A stretch of 16,601 bases of DNA from Syntrophomonas sp. UBA4911 (GCA_002398105.1 DHCD01000067.1:1-16601), one strand, 5' to 3'. Counted from the stretch's first letter, positions 7,156 through 14,203 are shown. Numbers and translations are program-made. The notes: generated from the sequence alone by a model not told the origin.

Positions 7156-9207
7156 ATGGTTAGATTATTTAAAACCCTGGGTCTGCTTATAACCGGACTA
7201 GTTCTGTTTGCGCTTTTCTTTATCCTGGGGGCGTCCCTGACCCAGACTATGCCCAAAGTACTTCTGGTAGGTACCGGAATCAAGCAATGGGAATATCAAC
7301 CTCGGGAACAGAGTGTGCTGTATTACAGCGATGGTCAGGAAATGACCCGTCTGGGCTATAAAAGAATATACAGTGAGAACTTTCCTGATTTTTTGAAACA
7401 GGCCGTAGTTGCCGTAGAAGACCGCCGCTTTTACGAGCATAACGGGCTGGATACCCGGGGAATAGGCCGGGCTATTTGGAACAATCTCCGTTCCGGCAGC
7501 AAGGCTGAGGGAGGAAGTACTATTACCCAACAGCTTGCCCGTACCTTATTTCTGAGTCAGGAAAAGACTTATACTCGAAAAATCAAGGAAGTTCTTATAG
7601 CGGTTGCCATTGAAGAAAAATATGGTAAAGATGCAATTCTTAATATGTATCTGAATGAAATCTATATGGGCCGGGGATGTTCGGGCATACCCTGCGCAGC
7701 CCGTTCCTATTTCGGCAAAGATGTCTGGCAGCTTAACAAGGCTGAAATAACTATGCTGGTCGGAATTATCCAGTCACCTGAGGCCTACGCGCCGGAACGC
7801 AATTTTGAAGGAATTAAGGCCCGGCAGGATACTGTAATAAATGTGCTGCTGGAACAGGGCCTGTTGGCTGCTGATGAGGCTGCCGCTATCAGAGAACAGC
7901 CCCTTGATATAAAGGAATTCACCCCTGACAGCAGCCGGCACCCTTACCTTACCAATTATATAAGCAGCAAGCTGGAGAGTATGCTGGGCTCCAAAAGCCT
8001 TTATCAGGCCGGCTTAAAGATCTACACTACGGTTGATAGCCGTATGCAGGACGCGGGCGAAAAAGCCGTGCAGAAACAGGCTCGCTCCCTGGCTTATCAG
8101 GGGATTAATGCGCAGGATATAGCGCTGGTTTCCATAGATCCTGCCACCGGCGGCATAAAATCAATGGTGGGCGGGGTGGAATTTCAGAAGAACCAGATCA
8201 ATATGGCGGTTCTCCCCCGGCAGCCGGGATCAGCCATCAAGCCTTTGTATTATGCGGCTGCCATGGATAAAGGAATTATTAACTCCGATTCGGTAGTAAA
8301 TAACAAGCCGCGTGATTTTGGCAATTACAAACCGAAAAACTATGCTTCGGCCCCGGAAAAAAGCAGTGTCAGAAATGCTCTGATCTATTCCTATAATGTT
8401 GCTTCGGTGGAGGTTTTAAACCAGCTGGGGATTGAGGAAGCTTATTCTTATCTGGAACGCTGGGGAATAACCACCCTGCAGGAGGAAGACAAAAATCTGG
8501 CCCTGGCTTTAGGAGGAATGAACAAGGGGATATCGCCGATACAAATGGCGGCCGCTTTTGCGGTCTTCCCGGAAAAGGGCAAATATCACGAGTATTATTG
8601 TATTGAGCGCATTGAAGACATAGACGGCAAGGTGGTCTATACCGATCACTCCAATTCCTGGCAGGTTATAAGCCGCAATACTGCGGATATGATGGACAGT
8701 ATACTGAAGGATGCGGTGCGCTACGGAACCGGCACCCGTGCTGCCATAGCTATCAAGAGCGGGGGCAAAACGGGAACTACCACGGACAGTCGTGATCTCT
8801 GGTATGTGGGTTATACCCGGGAACTTTCCACGGCGGTGTGGGCCGGTAACAGTGACGGTACGGTAGTAAAGGGTTACAGCAGCTATGGAGGGAGCGTATC
8901 GGCCCCCGTCTGGAGAGATTATATGAATACTCTTTATTATAGCAAGGTCTTTTACGAAAAACCGGCGCCAACGCCTTCGGTGGAGGAAGAATTGCCGGAG
9001 GAGGATGAACTTACCCCCGAAGATGAACTGCCGGACGGTGAGACACCTCAGGATGGAGAAGGGACCTTGCCGGATCAAGGGGAAAAAGAGGAACCGGAGG
9101 AGGAACTGCCTCCCGACGAGAATGAGGAAGCGCCTCCGGTAATACCGGAACAACCGGAGGAGAACCCTGACGGCGGAACCGGCAGCCTTCCCCCGTTGCC
9201 GCAGTAA
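7156..9207 (+). CDS. Class A (bifunctional) penicillin-binding protein, PBP1A-like
   Basis: This 683-residue enzyme polymerises lipid II glycan strands and cross-links their peptides outside the membrane. A short cytoplasmic N-terminus and one signal anchor (about 5-30) come first. The GT51 transglycosylase domain has EDRRFYEHNG with catalytic E88, GGSTITQQLAR, RKIKE and LNMYLNEIYMG. The transpeptidase domain has the nucleophile in SAIK (S359), SYN (412-414) and KTG (538-540), so both activities appear intact. From about residue 601 the tail is rich in Glu, Pro and Asp and is presumably disordered and surface-exposed. The ATG at 7156 is chosen because AAGGAA precedes it by 7 nt and the signal anchor follows at once. 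The frame is open 31 codons further upstream, but that extension overlaps the promoter region and shows no family features. Confidence 0.96.
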   Translation: MVRLFKTLGLLITGLVLFALFFILGASLTQTMPKVLLVGTGIKQWEYQPREQSVLYYSDGQEMTRLGYKRIYSENFPDFLKQAVVAVEDRRFYEHNGLDTRGIGRAIWNNLRSGSKAEGGSTITQQLARTLFLSQEKTYTRKIKEVLIAVAIEEKYGKDAILNMYLNEIYMGRGCSGIPCAARSYFGKDVWQLNKAEITMLVGIIQSPEAYAPERNFEGIKARQDTVINVLLEQGLLAADEAAAIREQPLDIKEFTPDSSRHPYLTNYISSKLESMLGSKSLYQAGLKIYTTVDSRMQDAGEKAVQKQARSLAYQGINAQDIALVSIDPATGGIKSMVGGVEFQKNQINMAVLPRQPGSAIKPLYYAAAMDKGIINSDSVVNNKPRDFGNYKPKNYASAPEKSSVRNALIYSYNVASVEVLNQLGIEEAYSYLERWGITTLQEEDKNLALALGGMNKGISPIQMAAAFAVFPEKGKYHEYYCIERIEDIDGKVVYTDHSNSWQVISRNTADMMDSILKDAVRYGTGTRAAIAIKSGGKTGTTTDSRDLWYVGYTRELSTAVWAGNSDGTVVKGYSSYGGSVSAPVWRDYMNTLYYSKVFYEKPAPTPSVEEELPEEDELTPEDELPDGETPQDGEGTLPDQGEKEEPEEELPPDENEEAPPVIPEQPEENPDGGTGSLPPLPQ

Positions 9208-9392
9208 TCTTTTCAGTTGCCGACACCTGACTGGAAATCCGGAAAGAAATGAAGCTGCTGATAGAAAAGACACCGATGTATCTCTAATTACTGCCCCGGC
9301 GCCTCCTTTTAAAGGAAGCGCCGGAAAATGATAAAAATTTAAACCGATTCTGAGGAACCCGGTATAAAGGTCAAAGTAAGAACATAAACGGA
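9208..9392. other. Convergent intergenic stretch after the penicillin-binding protein gene
   Basis: Apart from the strong hairpin at 9296-9324, nothing is recognised in this stretch. The small membrane protein gene converges on it from the right. Confidence 0.5.
9296..9324. terminator. Strong hairpin, possible bidirectional transcription end
   Basis: CCGGCGCCTCCTTT and AAAGGAAGCGCCGG pair with one mismatch, 89 nt after the penicillin-binding protein stop. The GC-rich base is typical of a terminator, but no T-run follows on either strand, so intrinsic termination is uncertain. Confidence 0.4.
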
Positions 9393-9509
9393 TTACAATT
9401 TATCCCACCAGTGAAATCCGTTAAAAAGGAAAACACCTATAATAGCGGCTATTAATCCTATGCCCAGGCATAAGCCCAATACCAGAACAAAAATACTTCC
9501 CTCATCCAT
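9393..9509 (-). CDS. 38-residue single-pass membrane protein, unknown function
   Basis: This small frame begins MDEGSIFVLVLGLCLGIG and ends FHWWDKL. Residues 5-31 are almost wholly hydrophobic with a glycine-rich centre, consistent with one transmembrane helix. The acidic residues near the N-terminus and the aromatic-plus-charged C-terminus would sit at the membrane faces. The ATG is preceded by GGGGTGAT, which continues the complement of the 16S anti-Shine-Dalgarno end. A promoter-like TTGACT/TATTAG pair lies just upstream. I do not recognise a family. The ribosome binding site, promoter and complete hydrophobic helix argue for a real gene, though its small size leaves some doubt. It is divergent from the subtilisin gene and convergent with the penicillin-binding protein gene. 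Confidence 0.68.
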   Translation of the reverse strand: MDEGSIFVLVLGLCLGIGLIAAIIGVFLFNGFHWWDKL

Positions 9510-9536
9510 GTTATCACCCCGGAAGTCTTGCTTGAC

Positions 9537-9564
9537 CTAATATTATCATGTATTTTCCAGTCAA
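9537..9564 (-). promoter_or_regulatory. Promoter of the 38-residue membrane protein gene
   Basis: On the minus strand TTGACT (9564-9559, 5/6) and TATTAG (9542-9537, 4/6) are 16 nt apart. The heptamer GCTTGAC (9530-9536) and its reverse complement GTCAAGC (9560-9566) flank the core, which may be a coincidence of the -35 sequence or an operator. Confidence 0.5.
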
Positions 9565-9712
9565 GCTAATCTTTTTAAATATTTATACGCCATATCAAAA
9601 AAATATTAATTAATCCCGTGCTTCTGGCCTTTATATATTCTATGCCTTCTATCCGTTACTGGCAACTTATGACCTCTACTTGCTTAATATAGAGCAAGGA
9701 GAGGTGAAGAGA

Positions 9713-10831
9713 ATGCAGATTTTTAAACCGGGGATAAGGGGAATTTATACCCAAACCCCATCACCCGAGCCCTGGTCGCCCCCGGGGGTTTCGCTCATGG
9801 CGGCACGGCGGATGTGGACTACGACTAAGGGCGAAGGGGTAGTAGTCGCGGTCATTGATACCGGAGTTGACTATAAGCATCGTGACCTGGCTTCCAATAT
9901 AATAGGAGGCAGGAGTTTTGTAGCAGCGGAGCCGGATTATATGGATCAAAACGGCCATGGTACTCATGTAGCCGGCACTATCGCAGCCCAGGGTAAAATC
10001 CTCGGGGTGGCTCCGGATACCAAAATATTGGCAGTGAAGGTTCTTAATCAGAATGGACAGGGGAGTTATAGTGATATAGTCCAGGGTATTGCCTGGGCCC
10101 GTCAGTGGAAAGGCAAGAAAGGCGAGCGGGTCAATGTTATCAACATGAGCCTCGGCGGTCCGTTGCCTAACAATGCCATGCACCGGGAATTGGTTAAAGT
10201 CGCTCAGGAGGGTATTACAGTTGTATGCGCGGCAGGCAATTCAGGCGATGGCAAAGATGATACCGAGGAAATATCTTACCCGGCTTATTATCCCGAGTGT
10301 TTGGCGGTAGGAGCCGTGGAACTCAATACCCGGGCGGCCAACTTCAGTAATTCCAATGACCGGATTGATATTGTGGCGCCGGGGGTAGAGACTTATTCCA
10401 CTTACCCCGATAATCAATATGTCAAGCTATCCGGCACCTCTATGGCGGCGCCGCATATATCAGGAGCAGTGGCCCTCATATATTCCCGCTACTTTATGCG
10501 TTTTAAAAAATACCCTACGCCGGAATATCTGAGAGACCTGCTCCATTACCAAGCCATAGATCTGGGCAAGATAGGCTTTGACAATTTATATGGCTTTGGT
10601 TTGTTCAGCTTTAATGTTGATGGGGGCAAGGCAATAAAACTTATCCTGGGAAGCCGCCAATATTTTATCAATGGCAGGAAATATCACCTGCAGGAAGATC
10701 CGGCATGGCAGGACAGTTCTGCTGCGGCATCCATCCAAGAACTGTGCCATCGTTTGAGCTGCGACAGTTCAGCTTTGCCCGCTGACAGTACCCCTAATAA
10801 TGACAAAGGCCAAATAGACATCTGGAGCTAA
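9713..10831 (+). CDS. Subtilisin-family (S8) serine protease, leaderless
   Basis: This 372-residue serine peptidase has an intact catalytic set: D49 in VIDTGVD, H82 in NGHGTHVAG, oxyanion N176 in AAGNSG and nucleophile S243 in SGTSMAAPH. No signal peptide precedes the catalytic domain; only about 40 residues lie before the catalytic strand. That is more like an intracellular subtilisin than a secreted preproenzyme. The catalytic domain ends near residue 315. A tail of about 55 residues follows with no recognised domain. ATG 9713 is chosen because AAGGAGAGGTGA lies directly upstream; an in-frame TTG at 9680 would add 11 residues but has no comparable site. It is transcribed alone, ahead of the kinase/pyrophosphorylase gene with a 148-bp gap. 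The natural substrate cannot be inferred. Confidence 0.93.
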   Translation: MQIFKPGIRGIYTQTPSPEPWSPPGVSLMAARRMWTTTKGEGVVVAVIDTGVDYKHRDLASNIIGGRSFVAAEPDYMDQNGHGTHVAGTIAAQGKILGVAPDTKILAVKVLNQNGQGSYSDIVQGIAWARQWKGKKGERVNVINMSLGGPLPNNAMHRELVKVAQEGITVVCAAGNSGDGKDDTEEISYPAYYPECLAVGAVELNTRAANFSNSNDRIDIVAPGVETYSTYPDNQYVKLSGTSMAAPHISGAVALIYSRYFMRFKKYPTPEYLRDLLHYQAIDLGKIGFDNLYGFGLFSFNVDGGKAIKLILGSRQYFINGRKYHLQEDPAWQDSSAAASIQELCHRLSCDSSALPADSTPNNDKGQIDIWS

Positions 10832-10979
10832 AGCTTTTTCCCGGTCAGGATACGGGGAAGGAGAATCCAGGAGCGAACTAAATTACCAGGTCGAAAAAAA
10901 GGAAATTCACTGGGGTTTGTAGAACAAGTATATAGTCGCATGATAGTTGGTGCTGATCTTAATAAAAGGGGATGAGTTT

Positions 10980-11807
10980 ATGGCTGACAAGTTACACATT
11001 TTTGCTGTATCAGACTCTGTAGGTGAGACTGCTGAAAAGATTGCGGTGGCTTCTGTTTTACAATTTAAAATGGAACGGAGCATAACTCGTTTCTCCCGGG
11101 TGACTAAGGAAGAACAAGTGGTTAAGATTATAGAACAGGCGGTTGAAGAAGACGCCTTGATTATCTATACCATTGTTATTCCGGAGTTGGCCCGCTTCCT
11201 GGATAAAAAGGCTCAAGAGAATAATGTCATTGCGGTTAATGTCATGTCACCGCTTTTTGCGGCGATTGAGGCTAAAACCGGCTTGAAACCTGAATATATT
11301 ACCGGATTGACTCATACCATGGATGATCAGTACTTTAACCGGATGAAGGCGATCGAATACACAATTGAACATGACAATGGCCAAAATCTGAAAACCATAG
11401 GCGAAGCCGCCCTGATTATTCTCGGGCTTCCCCGAACTTCGAAAACTCCCCTGTCCATGCACCTGGCCAATCTGGGAATAAAAGTAGCCAATTATCCCAT
11501 TGCCCTGGATACCCAGATACCCGAGGAAATTATGGAGCTGAAGGGTAAAATCCCTATGGTGGGATTGACCTGTGATATAGATACCCTTATGGAATTACGT
11601 AAAGAAAGACTTAGAAGTTTCCAGATTCCCAAAAGCATTGAGAGCCTGGACGAGATGGTGGCTGAAGAACTGGACAATGCCTATCGCATTTATGCCAAGC
11701 TGAAATGTCTGGTAATAGATGTTACTCTGGCTGATATAGAAGAAATAGGCAATACCATTACCCATAAGTTTAATCTGCCTCTACGGATTACGCATCACCG
11801 CTTCTAG
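10980..11807 (+). CDS. Pyruvate, phosphate dikinase / PEP synthase regulatory protein (DUF299 kinase/pyrophosphorylase)
   Basis: This 275-residue bifunctional enzyme inactivates PPDK (ADP-dependent) or PEP synthase by phosphorylating a threonine near the catalytic histidine, and reactivates it by Pi-dependent removal of the phosphate. The N-terminus HIFAVSDSVGETAEKIA is a family hallmark. The P-loop GLPRTSKTPLS (149-159) and the following ANLGIKVANYP are also diagnostic. The sequence does not reveal which of the two enzymes is its partner; none is encoded here. ATG 10980 is chosen because AAGGGGAT sits just upstream and the conserved domain begins at once. A GTG 11 codons earlier is in frame but unlikely. 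A clear intrinsic terminator follows 20 bp after the stop. Confidence 0.95.
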   Translation: MADKLHIFAVSDSVGETAEKIAVASVLQFKMERSITRFSRVTKEEQVVKIIEQAVEEDALIIYTIVIPELARFLDKKAQENNVIAVNVMSPLFAAIEAKTGLKPEYITGLTHTMDDQYFNRMKAIEYTIEHDNGQNLKTIGEAALIILGLPRTSKTPLSMHLANLGIKVANYPIALDTQIPEEIMELKGKIPMVGLTCDIDTLMELRKERLRSFQIPKSIESLDEMVAEELDNAYRIYAKLKCLVIDVTLADIEEIGNTITHKFNLPLRITHHRF

Positions 11808-11827
11808 CATCATATACAACCGATGGC

Positions 11828-11855
11828 AACAGGGGAGCCCACTCCCCTGTTTTTC
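11828..11855 (+). terminator. Rho-independent terminator after the PPDK regulatory protein gene
   Basis: AACAGGGGAG (11828-11837) pairs perfectly with CTCCCCTGTT (11842-11851) around a 4-nt loop, followed by TTTTTC. This closes the upstream transcript and separates it from the GIY-YIG gene. Confidence 0.92.
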
Positions 11856-11931
11856 TATGGATTTTTTGGTTATGACGTCACGGAAAATGGACAGCTCGGT
11901 TAACTAGCTCAAGGGCTCTGGAGGTTAAAAA

Positions 11932-12174
11932 ATGTTTTATGTTTACATTCTGCAATGTGGTGATAATACATTCTACACAGGCTATACCGTTAATATAGAA
12001 AAGCGGGTGGAGAACCATAACGCCGGTCTGGCCAGTAAATATACCCGCAGCCGCTTACCCGTCAGATGTGTCTATACGGAGGAATGCTCAAGTAAAAGCG
12101 AAGCCCTGAAGCGGGAGCGGGAGATTAAAGCCTTAACCCGGAAGCAAAAACAAGCCCTTATAAATGGTTATTAA
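11932..12174 (+). CDS. Small GIY-YIG domain protein (UPF0213/YhbQ-like)
   Basis: This 80-residue protein is essentially a single GIY-YIG nuclease fold. The signature is split as YVYIL (3-7) and YTGYT (15-19). The conserved catalytic-type arginine lies in the KRVENHN segment and the glutamate in SSKSEALKREREIK. The length matches the stand-alone YhbQ-like family, whose proposed role is DNA processing or repair. GGAGG lies 7 nt before the ATG. The gene follows a terminator, so it must have its own promoter; I could not assign one confidently. No homing-endonuclease context is seen. Confidence 0.9.
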   Translation: MFYVYILQCGDNTFYTGYTVNIEKRVENHNAGLASKYTRSRLPVRCVYTEECSSKSEALKREREIKALTRKQKQALINGY

Positions 12175-12228
12175 TTCCGAAAGAAAGGCCATAGTCCATT
12201 TACATAAAGTACTGCCTGGAGGGCCAAA

Positions 12229-12264
12229 ATAAGCTTAAAGACGGCAAAGGAGTTTTAAGCTTAT
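12229..12264 (+). promoter_or_regulatory. 11-bp inverted repeat enclosing a ribosome binding site
   Basis: ATAAGCTTAAA (12229-12239) and TTTAAGCTTAT (12254-12264) are perfect reverse complements. The 14-nt loop contains AAAGGAG (12246-12252), the ribosome binding site of the next gene, and the right arm overlaps the first two bases of its ATG. As RNA this could hold the start codon in a stem. As DNA it is two copies of the palindrome TAAGCTTA 26 bp apart, a possible operator. Confidence 0.7.
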
Positions 12265-12550
12265 GGAAGTAAAAAAAGGAGATATCATTTCTAAGAAACA
12301 GTTTCTGGAACCAGGGCTTTATGCCAAAGAAGAGTATGAAGGTTTGATAGTGAGTTCCGACCAGAAACAAGGATGCTATAACCTGGGAATACAACTGGAC
12401 GAGGAGCGGATAATGGTGGTCGATCAGGCCCGGGAAGATGAGGTTGAAGATAAAATCCGCAATTGGGCTTCCCATATAGGAGAGATACAAAGAGAACACG
12501 ATGCAAATGGTGATACGCAGACTATAACCGGTCTTGAGGAGGGGTATTGA
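12263..12550 (+). CDS. Hypothetical protein, first of a tandem paralogous pair
   Basis: This 95-residue soluble, acidic protein has no signal peptide or membrane segment. I do not recognise the family. Residues 27-76 (GLIVSSDQKQGCYNLGIQLD and onward to IGEIQ) align with residues 35-83 of the next gene, with about 19 identities in 50 aligned positions by eye. The shared pattern is a strand-rich section followed by an amphipathic helix containing KI..WA...G.IQ. The C-terminal 20 residues are polar. AAAGGAG lies 10 nt before the ATG. The TGA stop overlaps the ATG of the partner by one base, so the two products are probably made together and may form a complex. Confidence 0.75.
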   Translation: MEVKKGDIISKKQFLEPGLYAKEEYEGLIVSSDQKQGCYNLGIQLDEERIMVVDQAREDEVEDKIRNWASHIGEIQREHDANGDTQTITGLEEGY

Positions 12551-12843
12551 TGAGTGATCTTACCCAAACCAAATCAGTAGAGAAATATGAGACCCCCATC
12601 ATGAGCATGGATGAATTTAAAATCGGACTGCTTGAAAAAGACCGTATACCAGGTTTGCTGATTCGCTCTGATGAAAACGGTTATTATACCATTGGGGTCC
12701 AGATAAATGACAACGAGGTGGTAAAAGTGGAATCGGCTCTTGAAGATGATGCCATACGCAAAATTACGTATTGGGCCGACAGAGTGGGGCAGATCCAGAG
12801 TTTATATAATAACAGCGCCCCTGATAGCGCACCTGGTTTATAA
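12550..12843 (+). CDS. Hypothetical protein, second of a tandem paralogous pair
   Basis: This 97-residue soluble acidic protein is related to the preceding gene product through residues 35-83 (GLLIRSDENGYYTIGVQIND to VGQIQ). It has a longer polar N-terminus, and the shared F..GL..K segment also aligns. I do not recognise the family. ATG 12550 is chosen because GAGGAGGGG lies 5 nt upstream and the start overlaps the previous stop (TGATG arrangement); a TTG one codon earlier is less likely. The stop codon TAA forms part of a TAAGCTTA palindrome identical to the one at the start of the pair. A strong terminator lies 77 bp downstream. Confidence 0.75.
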   Translation: MSDLTQTKSVEKYETPIMSMDEFKIGLLEKDRIPGLLIRSDENGYYTIGVQINDNEVVKVESALEDDAIRKITYWADRVGQIQSLYNNSAPDSAPGL

Positions 12844-12850
12844 GCTTAAA
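12840..12850. repeat. Third copy of the 11-mer ATAAGCTTAAA, at the end of the paralog pair
   Basis: This is identical to 12229-12239 and the reverse complement of 12254-12264. The TAAGCTTA palindrome (12841-12848) begins with the stop codon of the second paralog. A related GCTTAAGC palindrome follows at 12855-12862. Together the copies bracket the two-gene coding region almost exactly. Confidence 0.8.
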
Positions 12851-12919
12851 AACAGCTTAAGCATCCAGCTCCATGACCCTGGTGTATTAATGAAAGAGTA
12901 ATAACGGGCTTAAAGGCAG

Positions 12920-12963
12920 AAAGCCTCCGGGAATAAATCCTGAATTTCCCCGGAGGCTTTTTA
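12920..12963 (+). terminator. Rho-independent terminator after the paralog pair
   Basis: AAAGCCTCCGGG (12920-12931) pairs perfectly with CCCGGAGGCTTT (12949-12960) around a 17-nt loop, and the T-run continues to 12962. This is a strong GC-rich intrinsic terminator. Confidence 0.93.
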
Positions 12964-13265
12964 TGCGCTCTTATTCACCCGGCGGATTTGAAATACGCCT
13001 TCCTAGAAATAAATGGATACACCCCACAGATAAGTCGCAAAATGTAAAACCTTAACCGCTGTTAATATTTTTTATCGAAAAGCAGGAAAATGCTGCCTGG
13101 CAAACGAACATTATATAGCATTATATATGATAAGACCTGTTTATTATTTCCTTTAGCCAGGTTTCGAATCCAGGATAATGTCTTAATGCCGGTTAGGATT
13201 CCGAATTATGCCGAAGTACCGGTTAAATTACGAGTATAAAAAATTCATAAGGGGAGAGGCGGACA
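12964..13265. other. Leader region upstream of the NlpC/P60 hydrolase gene
   Basis: These 302 bp contain no supported gene. A tandem repeat CATTATATAG/CATTATATAT lies at about 13109-13128. A hairpin can form between TTCGAATCC (13163-13171) and GGATTCCGAA (13196-13205) with one bulged base. I looked for a c-di-AMP (ydaO-type) riboswitch, common ahead of such hydrolases, and did not see its conserved segments. No promoter is clear. Confidence 0.5.
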
Positions 13266-14138
13266 ATGAAAAGATACTTCAATATATTCTTTTTGGCTTT
13301 ATTGCTGATTCTTGTACAAGCGGGCCCAGCCAGTGCAGCACAGAACCACATAGTCAAAGCAGGCGATACCCTATGGGATATTGCCAACCAGTATGGTGTC
13401 AGTGTTGACAGCATTCAGCGCAGTAATCGTCTGACCTCAGACCGGCTGCAGGTCGGCATGAAACTCACGATTGATTCTTCCGCCCCCATCCAGTCGGTAA
13501 AGTCCCAAGCAGCAGATGCCAATAATGTATATATTGTACGCAGTGGTGACAACCTGTGGACTATCGCCCGTAATTTTAATATGACGGTTGAGCAATTGAT
13601 GAGCCGCAATAACCTTTCCTCAGAGCGGCTGGACGTAGGAGACAGGATCTATGTGACCGGGCGCCCGGCAGCCGCAGCCACTCCTTCCCGGGCGATTGCT
13701 CCCAAGCCGGTAGTTGCACCTACGCCGGTTGAGCCGGAAGCGGCTGACAGCGGCTTAAGCCCCGGAGCAAGCGTATGCCAAATAGGAGCCAAATATTTGG
13801 GAACCCCATATCAGTATGGCGGTTCCAGCCCCTCCGGTTTTGATTGTTCCGGCTTTGTCGGCTATGTGTTTAAGCAATACGGTTATAGCCTGCCCCGCAC
13901 TGCGGCAGCCATCTATGGTGAAGGGGCAGCTGTGGATAAGTCCAGTTTGCAGGCAGGCGACCTGGTGTTTTTTCAAGGCCCGGGAGCTTCCTCTATAAAC
14001 CACGTAGGTATTTTCGTGGGCGATAACCAGTTTATCCACTCCAGCTCAGGACAGTCCTGGGGCGTTACCTATTCTTCACTTGACGCTTCTTACTACTGCC
14101 AGTATTATGCCGGGGCTAAACGTATTCTGGCGGAATAA
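13266..14138 (+). CDS. Secreted LysM-LysM-NlpC/P60 peptidoglycan endopeptidase
   Basis: This 290-residue cell-wall hydrolase should cut stem peptides, usually the gamma-D-Glu to diamino acid bond. A signal peptide (1-24, ending PASA) leads to two LysM glycan-binding repeats (about 27-70 with HIVKAGDTLWDIA, and 87-131 with YIVRSGDNLWTIA). An Ala/Pro-rich linker (about 132-162) joins them to the NlpC/P60 domain (about 168-288). The catalytic triad is visible: C194 in FDCSGF, H246 in INHVGIFVG and H258 in FIHSSS. The ATG is preceded by GGGGAGAGG. It lies 65 bp before the VanX-SLH-CapA gene on the same strand with no terminator between, so the two may be cotranscribed. Both products are predicted to act at the wall. 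Confidence 0.96.
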   Translation: MKRYFNIFFLALLLILVQAGPASAAQNHIVKAGDTLWDIANQYGVSVDSIQRSNRLTSDRLQVGMKLTIDSSAPIQSVKSQAADANNVYIVRSGDNLWTIARNFNMTVEQLMSRNNLSSERLDVGDRIYVTGRPAAAATPSRAIAPKPVVAPTPVEPEAADSGLSPGASVCQIGAKYLGTPYQYGGSSPSGFDCSGFVGYVFKQYGYSLPRTAAAIYGEGAAVDKSSLQAGDLVFFQGPGASSINHVGIFVGDNQFIHSSSGQSWGVTYSSLDASYYCQYYAGAKRILAE

Positions 14139-14177
14139 AGCATATAAAATCAATGTGGTAACGCGGTAACCAAGGTA

Positions 14178-14197
14178 TTATCATCAGGAGATGATAA
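14178..14197 (+). promoter_or_regulatory. Hairpin presenting a ribosome binding site in its loop
   Basis: TTATCATC (14178-14185) and GATGATAA (14190-14197) are perfect reverse complements with a four-base AGGA loop. The ribosome binding site AGGAG occupies the loop and the first stem base. The distance from it to the ATG at 14204 is long (13 nt) in linear sequence. The hairpin may expose or restrict ribosome loading. Confidence 0.55.
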
Positions 14198-14203
14198 CAG
14201 ATT

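Noticed and set aside
8509..9273. 254-codon minus-strand frame opposite the end of the penicillin-binding protein gene
   Set aside because: Its low-complexity Arg/Phe/Leu composition is what the reverse of an acidic, Pro-rich tail gives; there is no start signal or family motif.
13109..13128. Tandem CATTATATAG/CATTATATAT considered as a promoter or origin repeat
   Set aside because: Only two imperfect copies are present, with no matching -35 element or nearby replication gene.
13161..13172. GTTTCGAATCC resembling a tRNA T-arm
   Set aside because: No acceptor, D or anticodon arms can be drawn around it, and the pairing expected of a T-stem is absent.
12964..13265. Possible c-di-AMP riboswitch upstream of the NlpC/P60 gene
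   Set aside because: The location fits, but the conserved segments of the ydaO-type motif could not be found by reading.
13208..13408. 66-codon plus-strand frame beginning MPKYRLNYEYKKF
   Set aside because: Most of it overlaps the signal peptide and LysM coding sequence in another frame, it lacks a ribosome binding site, and only the first 20 or so codons are outside a real gene.
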